Shown in pieces: positions 15,629 through 24,643 of a stretch of 28,471 nt of DNA; within the stretch, counting starts at the first letter, position 1; each line of letters opens with the position of its first letter. The DNA is from Clostridiales bacterium. Lineage in GTDB: Bacteria > Bacillota > Clostridia > Lachnospirales > JAITVM01. A model generated the notes under the pieces. That model had not been told where the DNA came from, searched no databases, and worked only from the letters and a program-made list of their open reading frames with translations. Position numbers and translations under genes: made by a program. Location of the stretch: positions 1 through 28,471 of the forward strand of contig JAITVM010000258.1 of the NCBI GenBank assembly GCA_031285815.1, read 5' to 3'.

Positions 15629-17023
15629 ATGGAAGGGCGTAAAAAAAATATCCGGCGGGTTTTTTGGCTATACTTTGTGCTTTTTATTGCGCTTCAAATA
15701 TATTTAACTAAACTCATTGCATACGATAGCCTTGAGATACGGGTTAACCCGCATAACCCGCGCCTAAATATGTTTGATAAGGATATAAAGCGGGGGGATA
15801 TAAAAGATTCGGGCGGGGCCGTATTGGTGGAGAGTACCGCTATAGATGGCGGCTATAAAAGAATATATAATGAGCCGGAGGCGTTTTCTAATGTATTGGG
15901 GAATGTTTCGCATCAAAAAACAGGCATAGAGGCAAAATATAATTTTGTGCTGTCTAATTTATCCCTGGATATTTGGCAGAGGGCCAAGGACATTATGACG
16001 GATAGCGGTTTGAAAGCGGATAGCGTTGTTTTGACAATTGATTCCGCTTTTCAAAGTTTTTTGTATAATGAGCTGGAAGGGTATAAAGGCGCGGTTGTAT
16101 GTATAGAGCCGGGTACCGGCAAGGTGCTCGCCATGGTAACCAGGCCAGGCTATAACGCTAATACGATTGCGGAAGATTGGGAAGGGCTTATAGCAGACGA
16201 AGAAAATTCACCGCTCTTAAACCGTGCTTCAAGCGGGCTTTACCCACCGGGCTCAACTTTTAAAATAGTAAGTGCCCTTGCAATAATAAGGGGCTTCCCG
16301 GAATATAATAGCTATTCTTATACATGCAGCGGGGCAGAAACCATAGATGGCGTAACTATAGGGTGCTATAACAACAATGCGCATGGCGAAGTTAATTTGG
16401 AATCGGCGCTTACGCATTCCTGCAATACCTATTTTTTTCATATGATGCAAAATAAAATAACTGCCGGCCAGCTTGCAGGGGCGGCGGCTGGTTTATTGTT
16501 TAATGAATATTATGGCTACCCATTGGAATACAGTAAATCTTCGTTTGTTTTAAACGATTCCTCCGATACTTCAGAACGTGGGCAGACTGCCATTGGCCAA
16601 GGCAAGACGCTTATGTCGCCAATGCATATCGCGTTAATTACATCTGCCGTGGCCAATGGCGGCATAATGATGGAGCCTTATTTTTTGGGCCATGTTGAAT
16701 CATATACCGGGGCCGCCAAAAATAAAACGGCCCCTAAAAAAATTGCCCAGGTTATGACGACAGAAGAAGCGGGTATACTAACTAAAATGATGGTTGGGGT
16801 AGTGGAATCTGGGACTGGGCGCGACGCAAAAATAGAGGGCTTAAGTATGGCCGGAAAAACCGGTACGGCAGAAAATTCTACCGGCGTTGACCACAACCTG
16901 TTTACTGTTTTTGCCCCGGTAGACCATCCAAAAATTGCAGTGTCAGTTATTGTGGAGCAGGGTGCCGATACTGGCAAGGCTTTGAGCATAGCAAAAGCGG
17001 CGTTAGGGTATTATCTAAAATAG
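15629..17023 (+). CDS. Class B penicillin-binding protein (PbpA/FtsI-like transpeptidase)
   Basis: Membrane-anchored D,D-transpeptidase that cross-links peptidoglycan. A single N-terminal transmembrane anchor (about 11-32, VFWLYFVLFIALQIYLTKL) is followed by a short non-catalytic region and the transpeptidase domain (about 150-460). The three active-site motifs are intact: STFK (S209-K212), SCN (S264-N266) and KTGT (K410-T413). The 464-residue length and short N-terminal domain fit the PbpA type that usually partners an FtsW/RodA protein; no such partner is adjacent here. It starts 8 bp after the MOSC gene with AGGTGG as ribosome site, so it is cotranscribed with the Moco genes. I cannot tell whether its role is vegetative or in sporulation. 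Confidence 0.93.
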   Translation: MEGRKKNIRRVFWLYFVLFIALQIYLTKLIAYDSLEIRVNPHNPRLNMFDKDIKRGDIKDSGGAVLVESTAIDGGYKRIYNEPEAFSNVLGNVSHQKTGIEAKYNFVLSNLSLDIWQRAKDIMTDSGLKADSVVLTIDSAFQSFLYNELEGYKGAVVCIEPGTGKVLAMVTRPGYNANTIAEDWEGLIADEENSPLLNRASSGLYPPGSTFKIVSALAIIRGFPEYNSYSYTCSGAETIDGVTIGCYNNNAHGEVNLESALTHSCNTYFFHMMQNKITAGQLAGAAAGLLFNEYYGYPLEYSKSSFVLNDSSDTSERGQTAIGQGKTLMSPMHIALITSAVANGGIMMEPYFLGHVESYTGAAKNKTAPKKIAQVMTTEEAGILTKMMVGVVESGTGRDAKIEGLSMAGKTGTAENSTGVDHNLFTVFAPVDHPKIAVSVIVEQGADTGKALSIAKAALGYYLK

Positions 17024-17055
17024 GGCTTTAGTTTTTAGCGGAAAGAGGGAAATAT

Positions 17056-17601
17056 ATGCCAAATAATATTGAAGCGGATTTAAAAACTGCGTGTAATGAG
17101 CTTATAGAAAAAGCCGGGCTAAGGGTGGGCAACATATTAGTTTTAGGCTGCAGCAGCAGTGAAGTTAATGGCGGGGAGATTGGCAAGCAATCGAGCTATG
17201 AAACAGGGGCACTAATTGTGGAAACCCTTTTGGCTGAGCTTGGCGCCCGCGGCATTTATCTGGCTGTACAAGGGTGCGAGCATATTAACCGTTCGATTGT
17301 TATTGAAAAAGAAATAGCCGAAAAGCGCGGCTTTGAAATCGTTATGGTTGTCCCAAAAATAAACGCCGGTGGCGCATGTGCATTAGCGGCATATGAAAGG
17401 TTTAAGGAGCCTGTTATGGTTGAGCATATTGTGGCGGATGCAGGTATGGACATTGGGGACACATCAATCGGGATGCATGTTAAATTTGTGCAGGTACCTG
17501 TCAGGCTTTCTGTTAAAAAAATTGGCGGCGCACATTTAACATGTTTAAAAAGTAGGCCGAAGTTCATAGGCGGCGAAAGGTCTTCGTACAATTTTGATTA
17601 G
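17056..17601 (+). CDS. DUF436/TIGR01440 (YwlG-like, UPF0340) protein
   Basis: A 181-residue conserved protein of the YwlG family, function unproven. Recognisable blocks are LGCSSSEVNGGEIGKQSS, LAVQGCEHINRSIVIE, PKINAGGACALAAYE, AGMDIGDTSIGMHVKFV and the end HLTCLKSRPKFIGGERSSY. Conserved cysteines (C32, C75) and histidines suggest a nucleotide or thiol-related fold, but I know of no assigned reaction. GAGGGAAAT precedes the ATG, 32 bp after the PBP gene, so it is probably the last gene of the moaA unit. The long structured gap that follows separates it from addA. Confidence 0.85.
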   Translation: MPNNIEADLKTACNELIEKAGLRVGNILVLGCSSSEVNGGEIGKQSSYETGALIVETLLAELGARGIYLAVQGCEHINRSIVIEKEIAEKRGFEIVMVVPKINAGGACALAAYERFKEPVMVEHIVADAGMDIGDTSIGMHVKFVQVPVRLSVKKIGGAHLTCLKSRPKFIGGERSSYNFD

Positions 17602-17686
17602 GGTTTATAAAGTAAATAGGATATAATGTAGAAATTTGATATAATTTAAATGTAAAAATTCGTTTATATATTACGAAAAATGTGTT

Positions 17687-17905
17687 ATATTTACTGAAGA
17701 GTAAATATCACCTTGGCCTCGGGGGGAGGCTGGTACTAACCCCTTTAAAACGACAAAGGCATATGGGGTTAGTATAGTTTAAGTTTGACCATGTTTTTTA
17801 TCTATAGGGCCGGTGGGTAACACACTATAATTTTATTATAATATGCCAACCGTTTGGCATATGTGTGTTAGAAATAATTCGCCGGCCCAATAGGTTGGCC
17901 GGGCC
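17687..17905 (+). ncRNA. Candidate structured RNA in the gap upstream of addA
   Basis: The 392-bp gap 17602-17993 has no protein gene but a run of perfect inverted repeats. They are ATATTTACT/AGTAAATAT with a GAAG loop (17687-17708); GCCTC/GAGGC (17716-17730); TACTAACCCC/GGGGTTAGTA (17734-17743 with 17765-17774); and an outer stem GGGCCGG/CCGGCCC (17807-17813 with 17882-17888). The outer stem encloses TAACACAC/GTGTGTTA (17818-17825 with 17863-17870), and inside that sit two hairpins, TATAAT/ATTATA (17826-17840) and ATATGCCAA/TTGGCATAT (17841-17862). CCGGCC at 17882-17887 could instead pair with GGCCGG at 17897-17902, giving a competing fold. There is no T run, so it is not a simple terminator. 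It resembles no RNA class I can name (not T-box, 6S, SRP, RNase P or tmRNA by motif). It could also be a mobile palindromic element. Confidence 0.4.
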
Positions 17906-17934
17906 TTGATTGTTTGAGCCTAAGATTATATAAT
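17906..17934 (+). promoter_or_regulatory. Sigma-A-type promoter upstream of addA
   Basis: TTGATT (17906-17911), a 17-bp spacer and TATAAT (17929-17934). It lies directly after the structured segment and 60 bp before the addA start, so addA is probably transcribed independently of the upstream RNA candidate. A second TATAAT at about 17954 lacks a -35. Confidence 0.65.
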
Positions 17935-17993
17935 TTTAGTATCGGTAGGCTTGTATAATAAAGCCCGCCTTATATAAACTAATTTTAGGTTAG

Positions 17994-20900
17994 GTGTGTG
18001 TTTTATCTGTGCCGGAAATAACTTTTACTCAGGAACAATTAATGGCGATACAAACTCAGGGTAAAGATATATTGGTTGCGGCGGCTGCTGGTTCGGGAAA
18101 AACGGCAGTGCTGGTTGAACGTATAATTAATATAATTACTAACGCAGAAAAGCCTATCGATATCGATAGGCTTTTGGTCGTTACATTTACAGAGGCCGCT
18201 GCCAATGAAATGAAGCAGCGCATTCAAGCGGCGGTAACAAAACTCTTGGAACAAAACCCAGAGGATGAGCATTTGCAAAAGCAAAGCAATTTAATTAGCC
18301 GTGCGGGCATTAGTACCATACACAGCTTTTGTTTAGGCGTAATTAGGCAGAATTTTCATGTTTTAGATATTGACCCTTCTTTTAGGATTGCTGACCAGGT
18401 TGAAATCCAGCTTTTGAAGCATCAAGTAATAGGGGCCCTGTTTGAAGAGGAATATTCTGATGAAGGCAATGAATTGTTTTTGGGGCTTGTTGAAAGCTTT
18501 GGCGACAAGGTCCATGATGATAAATTAGCCGAGCTTGTTTTGAAGATACATAATTTTGCCGAATCTAACCCATGGCCGGAAAGTTTTATATTAAGCGCGG
18601 CGGAGAAATTTGGATTGCCCGATAGCGGGACAATAGATGAAACCGTTTGGGCGGGCGTAATAAAAGGGGATATTTTGAACGCGCTTAACTATATGCTTAT
18701 ACGCTTAGGGGCAATGGAAAAGATAGCTGGGCAAAGCGGCGGGCCTACTGCGTATTTGGATAATATTATAGACGATAGGCTGGTTATAGAAGCATTAATA
18801 AAATATACCGAAGAGTCCCTTGTTAAGTTATATAATAATTTGGGCAGCATTAGCTTTGGGCGGCTTAAAACAATAAAAAAGGCTGACAAGGGTTCTGTGG
18901 ACCCAGAATTAAAAGATAGGTTTCAAAAGATTAGGAACAAGGATATTAAGGACGGGGCCAACTCAATAAAAAAGAATTATTTTTTTAAAAGCCCAGAAAA
19001 AATGGTTTCGGATTTAAGAAACTTTTCCCCTATTATAAAATACCTGGGCGAAATTGTTATCAAGTTTTCCCGTGCTTTTGTACAAGCTAAGCGCGAGAAA
19101 AATATAGTAGACTTTAATGACCTGGAACATTTTTGTTTACAGGTTTTATTAGACGGGGGTGCTGATGGGGCAGTGCCTTCGAAATACGCAACCGAGCTCC
19201 AGGATAAATACCATGAGGTATTGGTTGACGAATACCAGGACAGCAATCTGGCCCAAGAAATAATTTTATCCGCAGTATCAAAAAAGGCCCCCGGCAACAG
19301 GTTTATGGTAGGTGACATAAAACAAGGGATATACCGTTTTAGGCACGCCCGGCCAGAGATATTTATTGATAAATATAATTCTTTTAGCAGGGGCCCCAAT
19401 GCCCCTGATTTAAAAATTGATTTGGCAAAAAATTTCCGTAGCCGCAAATCAGTTATTAGCTCAATAAATTATTTATTTTATCAGATTATGACTGATTCGG
19501 TTGGGGAAATCACATATAACAGCTCCCAGGCTTTATATACAGATGATATAGGCAACGAAGCCCAAAGTACCGAAATTATATTAATTGAGCAGGGCCTGGA
19601 AAATTTCGATAGCCCTGATGAAATTCAGGAGCTTCATAAAACTGAGCTGGAGGCCCATATTATTTCTAAAAAAATATTGGCTTTAAAAGAAAGCTTATAC
19701 ATAACTGAAAAGGGCAACAATAGGCTGGTGGAGTTTAGCGACATTGTTATTTTGGTAAGGAGCATTTCTACCATTGCCGAAACCTTTGTTGAGGTTATGA
19801 AGCAATATGGCATACCGGTATACGCAAGCTCCGAGGGCGGTTTTTTTAACTCGGTTGAAGTTTTGACCATGATTTCTTTTTTACAAATTATAGACAACCC
19901 GCAGCAGGATATCCATTTAATCACGGTACTCCATTCCCCTGTTTATAATTTGTCGGCGGAAGAATTACTGGAAATAAGGGGTATGGGGGCTAAATTATCA
20001 TTTTATAATGCGGCCCGGCTTTTTATGGCTGAACATACTACCGGGCCCCTCCCAGAAAAATTAAGCAAATTTTTTGAAGACTTGGGGCGCTGGCGCGGGA
20101 TAGCCACTTTTATACCTATTAACGAGCTTGTGTTTAAAGTATTTGACGAAAGCTTTTATTATAATTATGTAGGGGTAATGCAGGGCGGAAATATCCGCCA
20201 GGCTAATTTGAGGGCTTTGCAAGAGAAGGCTGTTGAGTTTGAGGGCACAAGCTTTAAATCGTTATTTCATTTTATAAAATATATAGAGCGGGTCCAAAAA
20301 ATAAAGCTGGATAATGGGAACGCCCAAGTAATTTCCGAAAATGAAAACCTGGTTAAGCTAATGACTATACACAAAAGCAAGGGCCTGGAGTACCCTGTTG
20401 TTTTTGTTTCTATGATGGGCAAGGGGTTTAATTTAAGGGATGAAAAGCAGAGCCTGCTTATCCATAACGGGCTGGGGTTTGGCCCAATGTATGTTGACCT
20501 GGGCGAACGGGTACGCTCGAATACTTTGGCGCGCCTGGCAGTATCTAAAAAAATCCATAAGGAATCTATTTCTGAAGAGATAAGGATACTATATGTAGCC
20601 TTGACTAGGGCAAAGGAAAAACTAATTTTAACCGGGGTTGTATCAAATCTGAGCGACAAGCTTCAGGCTTACCGCGAGTTTGAAGATTATGATAAAATGA
20701 ATTTGCCGCCATATTATATTTTAAAAGCAAAAAACTATTTGGATTTTTGTATGCCTGCAATTTTACGGCATAAGGGCTTTAATAATGCCGCTACTTATAA
20801 TGAAGAGGTTTTTAATTTTGATACAAAATTTGAAATTTCTTTTTGTGAGCATAGCGATGTATTAACTGGCAAAAAAGAAGGGCAGTTATTGGCGGCTGAG

Positions 20901-21650
20901 CTTTACGCCCGCCTTCAGGGTTTAGATTTAGACGGTAACGGCTATAAAACTGAAATTGAAAAAGGCCTTTCCTGGGAATATAAATATTCCATGGAAAAAA
21001 GCCTGCCTACAAAAGTAAACATAACAGAGATTAAACGTGCAGTGTACCAGGATGAAAGCGATACGGAATTAGTTTTTGCCCCGCCTGTTTTTATAAAAGC
21101 GGAGGAAGGCCTTTCGGGTACCCAATATGGTATTTTAGTCCACAGTATTTTAGAGCATTTGGATTTAAATGAGCATAACAGCTATGAAAAAATTAAGGGC
21201 TTAATTAATAGCCTTGTGGAAAAAAATATTTTATCGGCTAAAGAAGCGGCCTATGCCCCGGTTAAGAAAATTTTGAAATATGTTAAATCAGGCTTGGCTG
21301 ACAGGGCGCGCAAGAGCCCGTATATAAAAAAAGAAACGCCGTTTGTTTTAGGTGTTTTGCCCAGCGAGGTATACCCTTTTGCAGAGGGTGTTAATGAAAA
21401 AATATTGGTCCATGGGATTATTGACTGCTTTTTTGAAGAAAAGGGCAAATTGGCCATTATTGATTTTAAAACTGATTATGTAAATAATGTGGATGAAATT
21501 GTAGAACGCTATAGGGTGCAGCTGTCGGTTTATAAAAAAGCGCTGGAGCGGAGCACAAATAAGGTAGTGGCTGAGGCTATTTTATATTTGTTTGCGGTTG
21601 ATAACTATGTTATACTATCGTATACAGATGGCGATGTACAGGGCCTGTAA
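17994..21650 (+). CDS. addA: ATP-dependent helicase/nuclease subunit A (AddA)
   Basis: Large subunit of the AddAB double-strand-break resection complex, the Firmicute counterpart of RecBCD. The 1218 residues are full length. Walker A is AAAGSGKTAVLVERI (GSGKT at 33-37), followed by VVTFTEAAANEMKQRI and TIHSFCLGVIR. Walker B is VDEYQDSN (about residue 412), then MVGDIKQGIYRFRHARPEIF. Later UvrD-type motifs are LMTIHKSKGLEYPVVFV and RILYVALTRAKEKLIL. The C-terminal RecB-like nuclease has HGIIDCFFEEKGKLAIIDFKTDY with the catalytic D...DxK. The start is a GTG at 17994 after TTTTAGG; GTG 18009 is a possible alternative. AddB, normally directly upstream, is absent from the window. Confidence 0.95.
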   Translation: MCVLSVPEITFTQEQLMAIQTQGKDILVAAAAGSGKTAVLVERIINIITNAEKPIDIDRLLVVTFTEAAANEMKQRIQAAVTKLLEQNPEDEHLQKQSNLISRAGISTIHSFCLGVIRQNFHVLDIDPSFRIADQVEIQLLKHQVIGALFEEEYSDEGNELFLGLVESFGDKVHDDKLAELVLKIHNFAESNPWPESFILSAAEKFGLPDSGTIDETVWAGVIKGDILNALNYMLIRLGAMEKIAGQSGGPTAYLDNIIDDRLVIEALIKYTEESLVKLYNNLGSISFGRLKTIKKADKGSVDPELKDRFQKIRNKDIKDGANSIKKNYFFKSPEKMVSDLRNFSPIIKYLGEIVIKFSRAFVQAKREKNIVDFNDLEHFCLQVLLDGGADGAVPSKYATELQDKYHEVLVDEYQDSNLAQEIILSAVSKKAPGNRFMVGDIKQGIYRFRHARPEIFIDKYNSFSRGPNAPDLKIDLAKNFRSRKSVISSINYLFYQIMTDSVGEITYNSSQALYTDDIGNEAQSTEIILIEQGLENFDSPDEIQELHKTELEAHIISKKILALKESLYITEKGNNRLVEFSDIVILVRSISTIAETFVEVMKQYGIPVYASSEGGFFNSVEVLTMISFLQIIDNPQQDIHLITVLHSPVYNLSAEELLEIRGMGAKLSFYNAARLFMAEHTTGPLPEKLSKFFEDLGRWRGIATFIPINELVFKVFDESFYYNYVGVMQGGNIRQANLRALQEKAVEFEGTSFKSLFHFIKYIERVQKIKLDNGNAQVISENENLVKLMTIHKSKGLEYPVVFVSMMGKGFNLRDEKQSLLIHNGLGFGPMYVDLGERVRSNTLARLAVSKKIHKESISEEIRILYVALTRAKEKLILTGVVSNLSDKLQAYREFEDYDKMNLPPYYILKAKNYLDFCMPAILRHKGFNNAATYNEEVFNFDTKFEISFCEHSDVLTGKKEGQLLAAELYARLQGLDLDGNGYKTEIEKGLSWEYKYSMEKSLPTKVNITEIKRAVYQDESDTELVFAPPVFIKAEEGLSGTQYGILVHSILEHLDLNEHNSYEKIKGLINSLVEKNILSAKEAAYAPVKKILKYVKSGLADRARKSPYIKKETPFVLGVLPSEVYPFAEGVNEKILVHGIIDCFFEEKGKLAIIDFKTDYVNNVDEIVERYRVQLSVYKKALERSTNKVVAEAILYLFAVDNYVILSYTDGDVQGL

Positions 21651-21722
21651 AAGCATTTAGCGCAAATTTATTTGATATGGCGTTTTCGCTGTTATATTTG
21701 TACTAATAAAGGGGAAAGCAAA

Positions 21723-24128
21723 ATGGAGACATATAATTTTAAAGAGATTGAGAAAAAATGGAGAAAAAAATTAGAAGAAGGTTATATCAATAAAGATGTA
21801 AAAGGGAAGAAAAAATATTATTGCTTGGATATGTTCCCATACCCTTCATCAAGCGGCTTACATGTCGGGCATTGGCGCGGTTATGTTTTAAGCGATGTTA
21901 TAAGCCGTTATAAAATACTGCAGGGGTATCAGGTTCTACACCCAATGGGCTGGGATGCCTTTGGCTTGCCGGCAGAAAATTATGCGATTAAAACAGGGGT
22001 ACACCCCAGCAAGGGGACAAAAGAGTCTATAGAGATATTTAAGCGCCAGCTTCACGAAATTTCTGCGGTTTATGATTGGGGCAGGGAAATAAATACTACT
22101 GACCCTAACTACTATAAATGGACACAATGGATTTTTGTACAAATGTTTAAGAATAACTTGGCTTATGAAAAAGAGATGCCGCTTAACTGGTGCCCAAAAT
22201 GTAAAGCAGTTTTGGCTAACGAAGAGGCTACAAATGGTGAGTGCGACAGGTGCGGCTCGACAGTTACAAAAAAAATGCTGCGCCAATGGATGCTTAGGAT
22301 TACAAATTATGCAGAACGGCTGTTAAGTGATTTAGATAAATTAGACTGGCCGGAAAAAGTTAAAAAGATGCAGGCTGACTGGATTGGGAAATCATATGGT
22401 GCCGAGGTTGATTTTGCGTTAGATGGCTTTGAGGGTAACATTAGGGTTTTTACAACAAGGCCGGATACACTTTATGGGGCTACATTTATGGTGCTTGCGC
22501 CGGAGCATGAGCTGGTTTTGCAGATAACTAAGCCCGAAATGAAAACTGAAATGGATAAGTATATTTTTGACGCCAGCACCAAATCTTCTGTGGATAGGAT
22601 GGCGGATAAAGAAAAGACAGGCGTATTTACAGGCTCATATGCAATTAACCCGCTAAGTGGCGGCAAAATCCCTATTTGGGTTTCGGATTATGTATTAAAA
22701 GATTATGGCACAGGGGCAATTATGTGCGTACCTGCGCATGATGGGCGCGACTTTGAGTTTGCTAAAAAGTTCGGGCTAAAAATCACCCAAGTAATTATAA
22801 AAGAGGGCGAAGAGTTAGGTGGGCTGGAAGAGGCCTATGAAGGCGAGGGCCTTATGGTTAATTCGGAAGCCTTTAACGGGATGCCCTCAAGCGGCGCAAA
22901 AGAATTTGCTATCCAATATGTAGAGGAAAAAAATGTTGGCAAACGGACCATTAATTATAAGCTTAGGGATTGGGTTTTTTCGCGCCAAAGATATTGGGGC
23001 GAGCCAATACCTATAGTCCATTGCGAAAAATGCGGCGCTGTGCCGGTGGATGAAAAAGACTTGCCTGTTATTTTGCCGGAGGTTGATACTTATCAGCCGA
23101 CGGATACCGGGGAGTCGCCGCTTTCAAAAATAGATTCATGGGTAAACACTACTTGCCCAAAATGCGGCGGGCCCGCTAAGCGCGAAACAAATACAATGCC
23201 GCAATGGGCCGGGTCTTCTTGGTATTTTTTAAGGTACCCTGACCCAAAAAATGATGGGGAATTGGCTTCCAAAGAGCTGCTCAAGGATTATTTGCCGGTC
23301 GATACCTACGTCGGCGGTGTTGAGCATGCGGTTTTACACCTTTTATATGCCAGGTTTTATACAAAATTTTTGTATGATATCAAAGTGGTTGATTTTGAAG
23401 AGCCTTTTTTAAGGTTATTTAACCAGGGCATGATTTTAAAAAATGGGGTTAAAATGAGCAAGTCCCTTGGCAACGTAGTATCGCCGGATGGCTTGGTAAG
23501 TAAATATGGCTGCGACTCGCTTAGGATGTATGAGCTTTTTGTAGGGCCGCCGGAATTGGATTCCGAATGGGACGACAGCGGCATAGATGGCGTTTATAGG
23601 TTTTTGAATAAGTTTTGGAAATTAGTTACCGGAAGCAAGCATATTGAAACCAACCGCGAGCTGGAGCAGGTAAGGAATAAAATGGTTTATGAAATAACTA
23701 CAAGGATAGAACACCTTACAATGAACACAGTTGTCAGCGGTTTTATGGAATATGTAAATAAATATGGTGCGCTTGCTAAAAAATATGGCGGCGTTGACAA
23801 GATAAGCTTAGAAACGATTTGTATATTGATTGCACCTTTTGCCCCGCATATAGCTGAAGAGCTGTGGGAATCCTTAGGGCACAGCGAAACAGTTTTCAAC
23901 AAAGCATGGCCAAGCTATGATGCCGAAAAAATGATCGAAGATAATATAGAACTGCCGATACAGGTAAACGGCAGGCTTAGGGATAATTTGGTTATAGCAA
24001 AAGACAGCACGAAGGAAGAGGTTATTGCAAAGGCCAAAGAAGTTTTAGGGGATAGGCTTTCTGATACAACAATTGTTAAGGAAATTTATGTGCCGAATAG
24101 GGTAATAAATTTTGTAGTGGGTAAATAA
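21723..24128 (+). CDS. leuS: Leucyl-tRNA synthetase
   Basis: Charges tRNA-Leu with leucine. From ATG 21723 (ribosome site AAAGGGGAAAG) it has 801 residues, normal for bacteria; a TTG 51 bp earlier is in frame but lacks a ribosome site. The class I signature is HVGH (47-50) in SSGLHVGHWRGYVLSD and the KMSKS loop is at 577-581. The CP1 editing domain shows TTRPDTLYGATFMVLAPEHE and PAHDGRDFEFA. Two zinc-type clusters are seen: CPKC...CDRCG near 155-185 and CEKCG...CPKCGG near 435-485. The GHWRGYVLSD variant replaces the common GHPEGYTATD and marks a clostridial subgroup, as far as I recall. It lies 72 bp after addA, with no T-box leader, so expression may depend on addA readthrough or an internal promoter. 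Confidence 0.96.
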   Translation: METYNFKEIEKKWRKKLEEGYINKDVKGKKKYYCLDMFPYPSSSGLHVGHWRGYVLSDVISRYKILQGYQVLHPMGWDAFGLPAENYAIKTGVHPSKGTKESIEIFKRQLHEISAVYDWGREINTTDPNYYKWTQWIFVQMFKNNLAYEKEMPLNWCPKCKAVLANEEATNGECDRCGSTVTKKMLRQWMLRITNYAERLLSDLDKLDWPEKVKKMQADWIGKSYGAEVDFALDGFEGNIRVFTTRPDTLYGATFMVLAPEHELVLQITKPEMKTEMDKYIFDASTKSSVDRMADKEKTGVFTGSYAINPLSGGKIPIWVSDYVLKDYGTGAIMCVPAHDGRDFEFAKKFGLKITQVIIKEGEELGGLEEAYEGEGLMVNSEAFNGMPSSGAKEFAIQYVEEKNVGKRTINYKLRDWVFSRQRYWGEPIPIVHCEKCGAVPVDEKDLPVILPEVDTYQPTDTGESPLSKIDSWVNTTCPKCGGPAKRETNTMPQWAGSSWYFLRYPDPKNDGELASKELLKDYLPVDTYVGGVEHAVLHLLYARFYTKFLYDIKVVDFEEPFLRLFNQGMILKNGVKMSKSLGNVVSPDGLVSKYGCDSLRMYELFVGPPELDSEWDDSGIDGVYRFLNKFWKLVTGSKHIETNRELEQVRNKMVYEITTRIEHLTMNTVVSGFMEYVNKYGALAKKYGGVDKISLETICILIAPFAPHIAEELWESLGHSETVFNKAWPSYDAEKMIEDNIELPIQVNGRLRDNLVIAKDSTKEEVIAKAKEVLGDRLSDTTIVKEIYVPNRVINFVVGK

Positions 24129-24130
24129 AT

Positions 24131-24199
24131 AAAAAAAATAATAGTTAAGGCTTTGTGGAGGAAACCGCTCTATTTAAGCCTTAACTATTATTTTTTTTT
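24131..24199 (+). terminator. Strong rho-independent terminator after leuS
   Basis: AATAATAGTTAAGGCTT (24137-24153) pairs perfectly with AAGCCTTAACTATTATT (24176-24192), extended by A/T runs on both sides and ending in nine Ts (24191-24199). The flanking A run makes it likely to work in both directions. Confidence 0.9.
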
Positions 24200-24258
24200 G
24201 CGAAAACCCCTTTAAGGGTAAAATATTCGGCTATATCTTGGCAGTAATTATTTTTTAC

Positions 24259-24499
24259 TTGTCACACATATAAGTAAACTTGCATATTATATAAATGAGC
24301 TTGAACTCAAACGAGCTCAACCATATAGTATGGGATTCCTCCTGAGCGGTGGCAAAGTGGCGACCTTTGCCGCCGTATTATTAGATTTTTTGAATTAAAC
24401 AGTAATAAACATGAGCCTAAAAGAGGCTCAGCTTCGTAAAATTGTAGGTAATACCCTGGCGGCGGTAATAAGAGGCACCTCCTGCCGCCGCCTTTTTTT
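24259..24499 (+). ncRNA. Possible small RNA between leuS and the repeat-domain cluster
   Basis: No protein gene is visible in 24200-24643. A weak promoter (TTGTCA 24259-24264, 18-bp spacer, CATATT 24283-24288) could start an RNA of about 205 nt. It would contain CCATA/TATGG nested in GCTCA/TGAGC (about 24315-24347), a strong stem CGGTGGCAAAG/CTTTGCCGCCG (about 24349-24377), TGAGCC/GGCTCA (about 24412-24430), and the terminator at 24458-24499. TGAGCT/AGCTCA offers an alternative pairing with the first hairpin. I recognise no known RNA family; the promoter is the weakest part. Confidence 0.3.
24458..24499 (+). terminator. GC-rich rho-independent terminator with no gene in front of it
   Basis: GGCGGCGG (24458-24465) pairs with CCGCCGCC (24485-24492), with GAGG/CCTC nested inside, followed by seven Ts (24493-24499). 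Because the leuS terminator lies 260 bp upstream and nothing coding lies between, it implies a separate small transcript. Confidence 0.8.
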
Positions 24500-24516
24500 A
24501 AACTTAATGGAAGCCC

Positions 24517-24603
24517 GCGGCTATTCAGCCGCAGTATTTCAGATAGATATTAGTACAGCAGATTAAGGACAAGTGGAATTTAAACCATGGCCATTTAATC
24601 TGC
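24517..24603 (+). promoter_or_regulatory. Hairpins in the leader of the repeat-domain operon
   Basis: GCGGCT/AGCCGC with an ATTC loop (24517-24532) is followed by a 9-bp inverted repeat, GCAGATTAA (24558-24566) with TTAATCTGC (24595-24603). The second ends 40 bp before the first gene of the repeat-domain cluster and could be an operator or mRNA leader structure. No clear -10/-35 pair is visible around it. Confidence 0.35.
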
Positions 24604-24643
24604 GCCCATAGGGGGCACAAATAATTTAAAGGAGAGGTTTTTT

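Noticed and set aside
17700..17910. T-box, 6S RNA, SRP RNA, RNase P RNA or tmRNA upstream of addA
   Set aside because: None of the conserved sequence motifs I know for these classes (for example a T-box AGGGTGG-type element or the SRP apical loop) is present; only the stems are clear.
24300..24500. A c-di-GMP riboswitch or a T-box leader
   Set aside because: The GACGCAAAG-type core of the former and the specifier/antiterminator motifs of the latter are absent.
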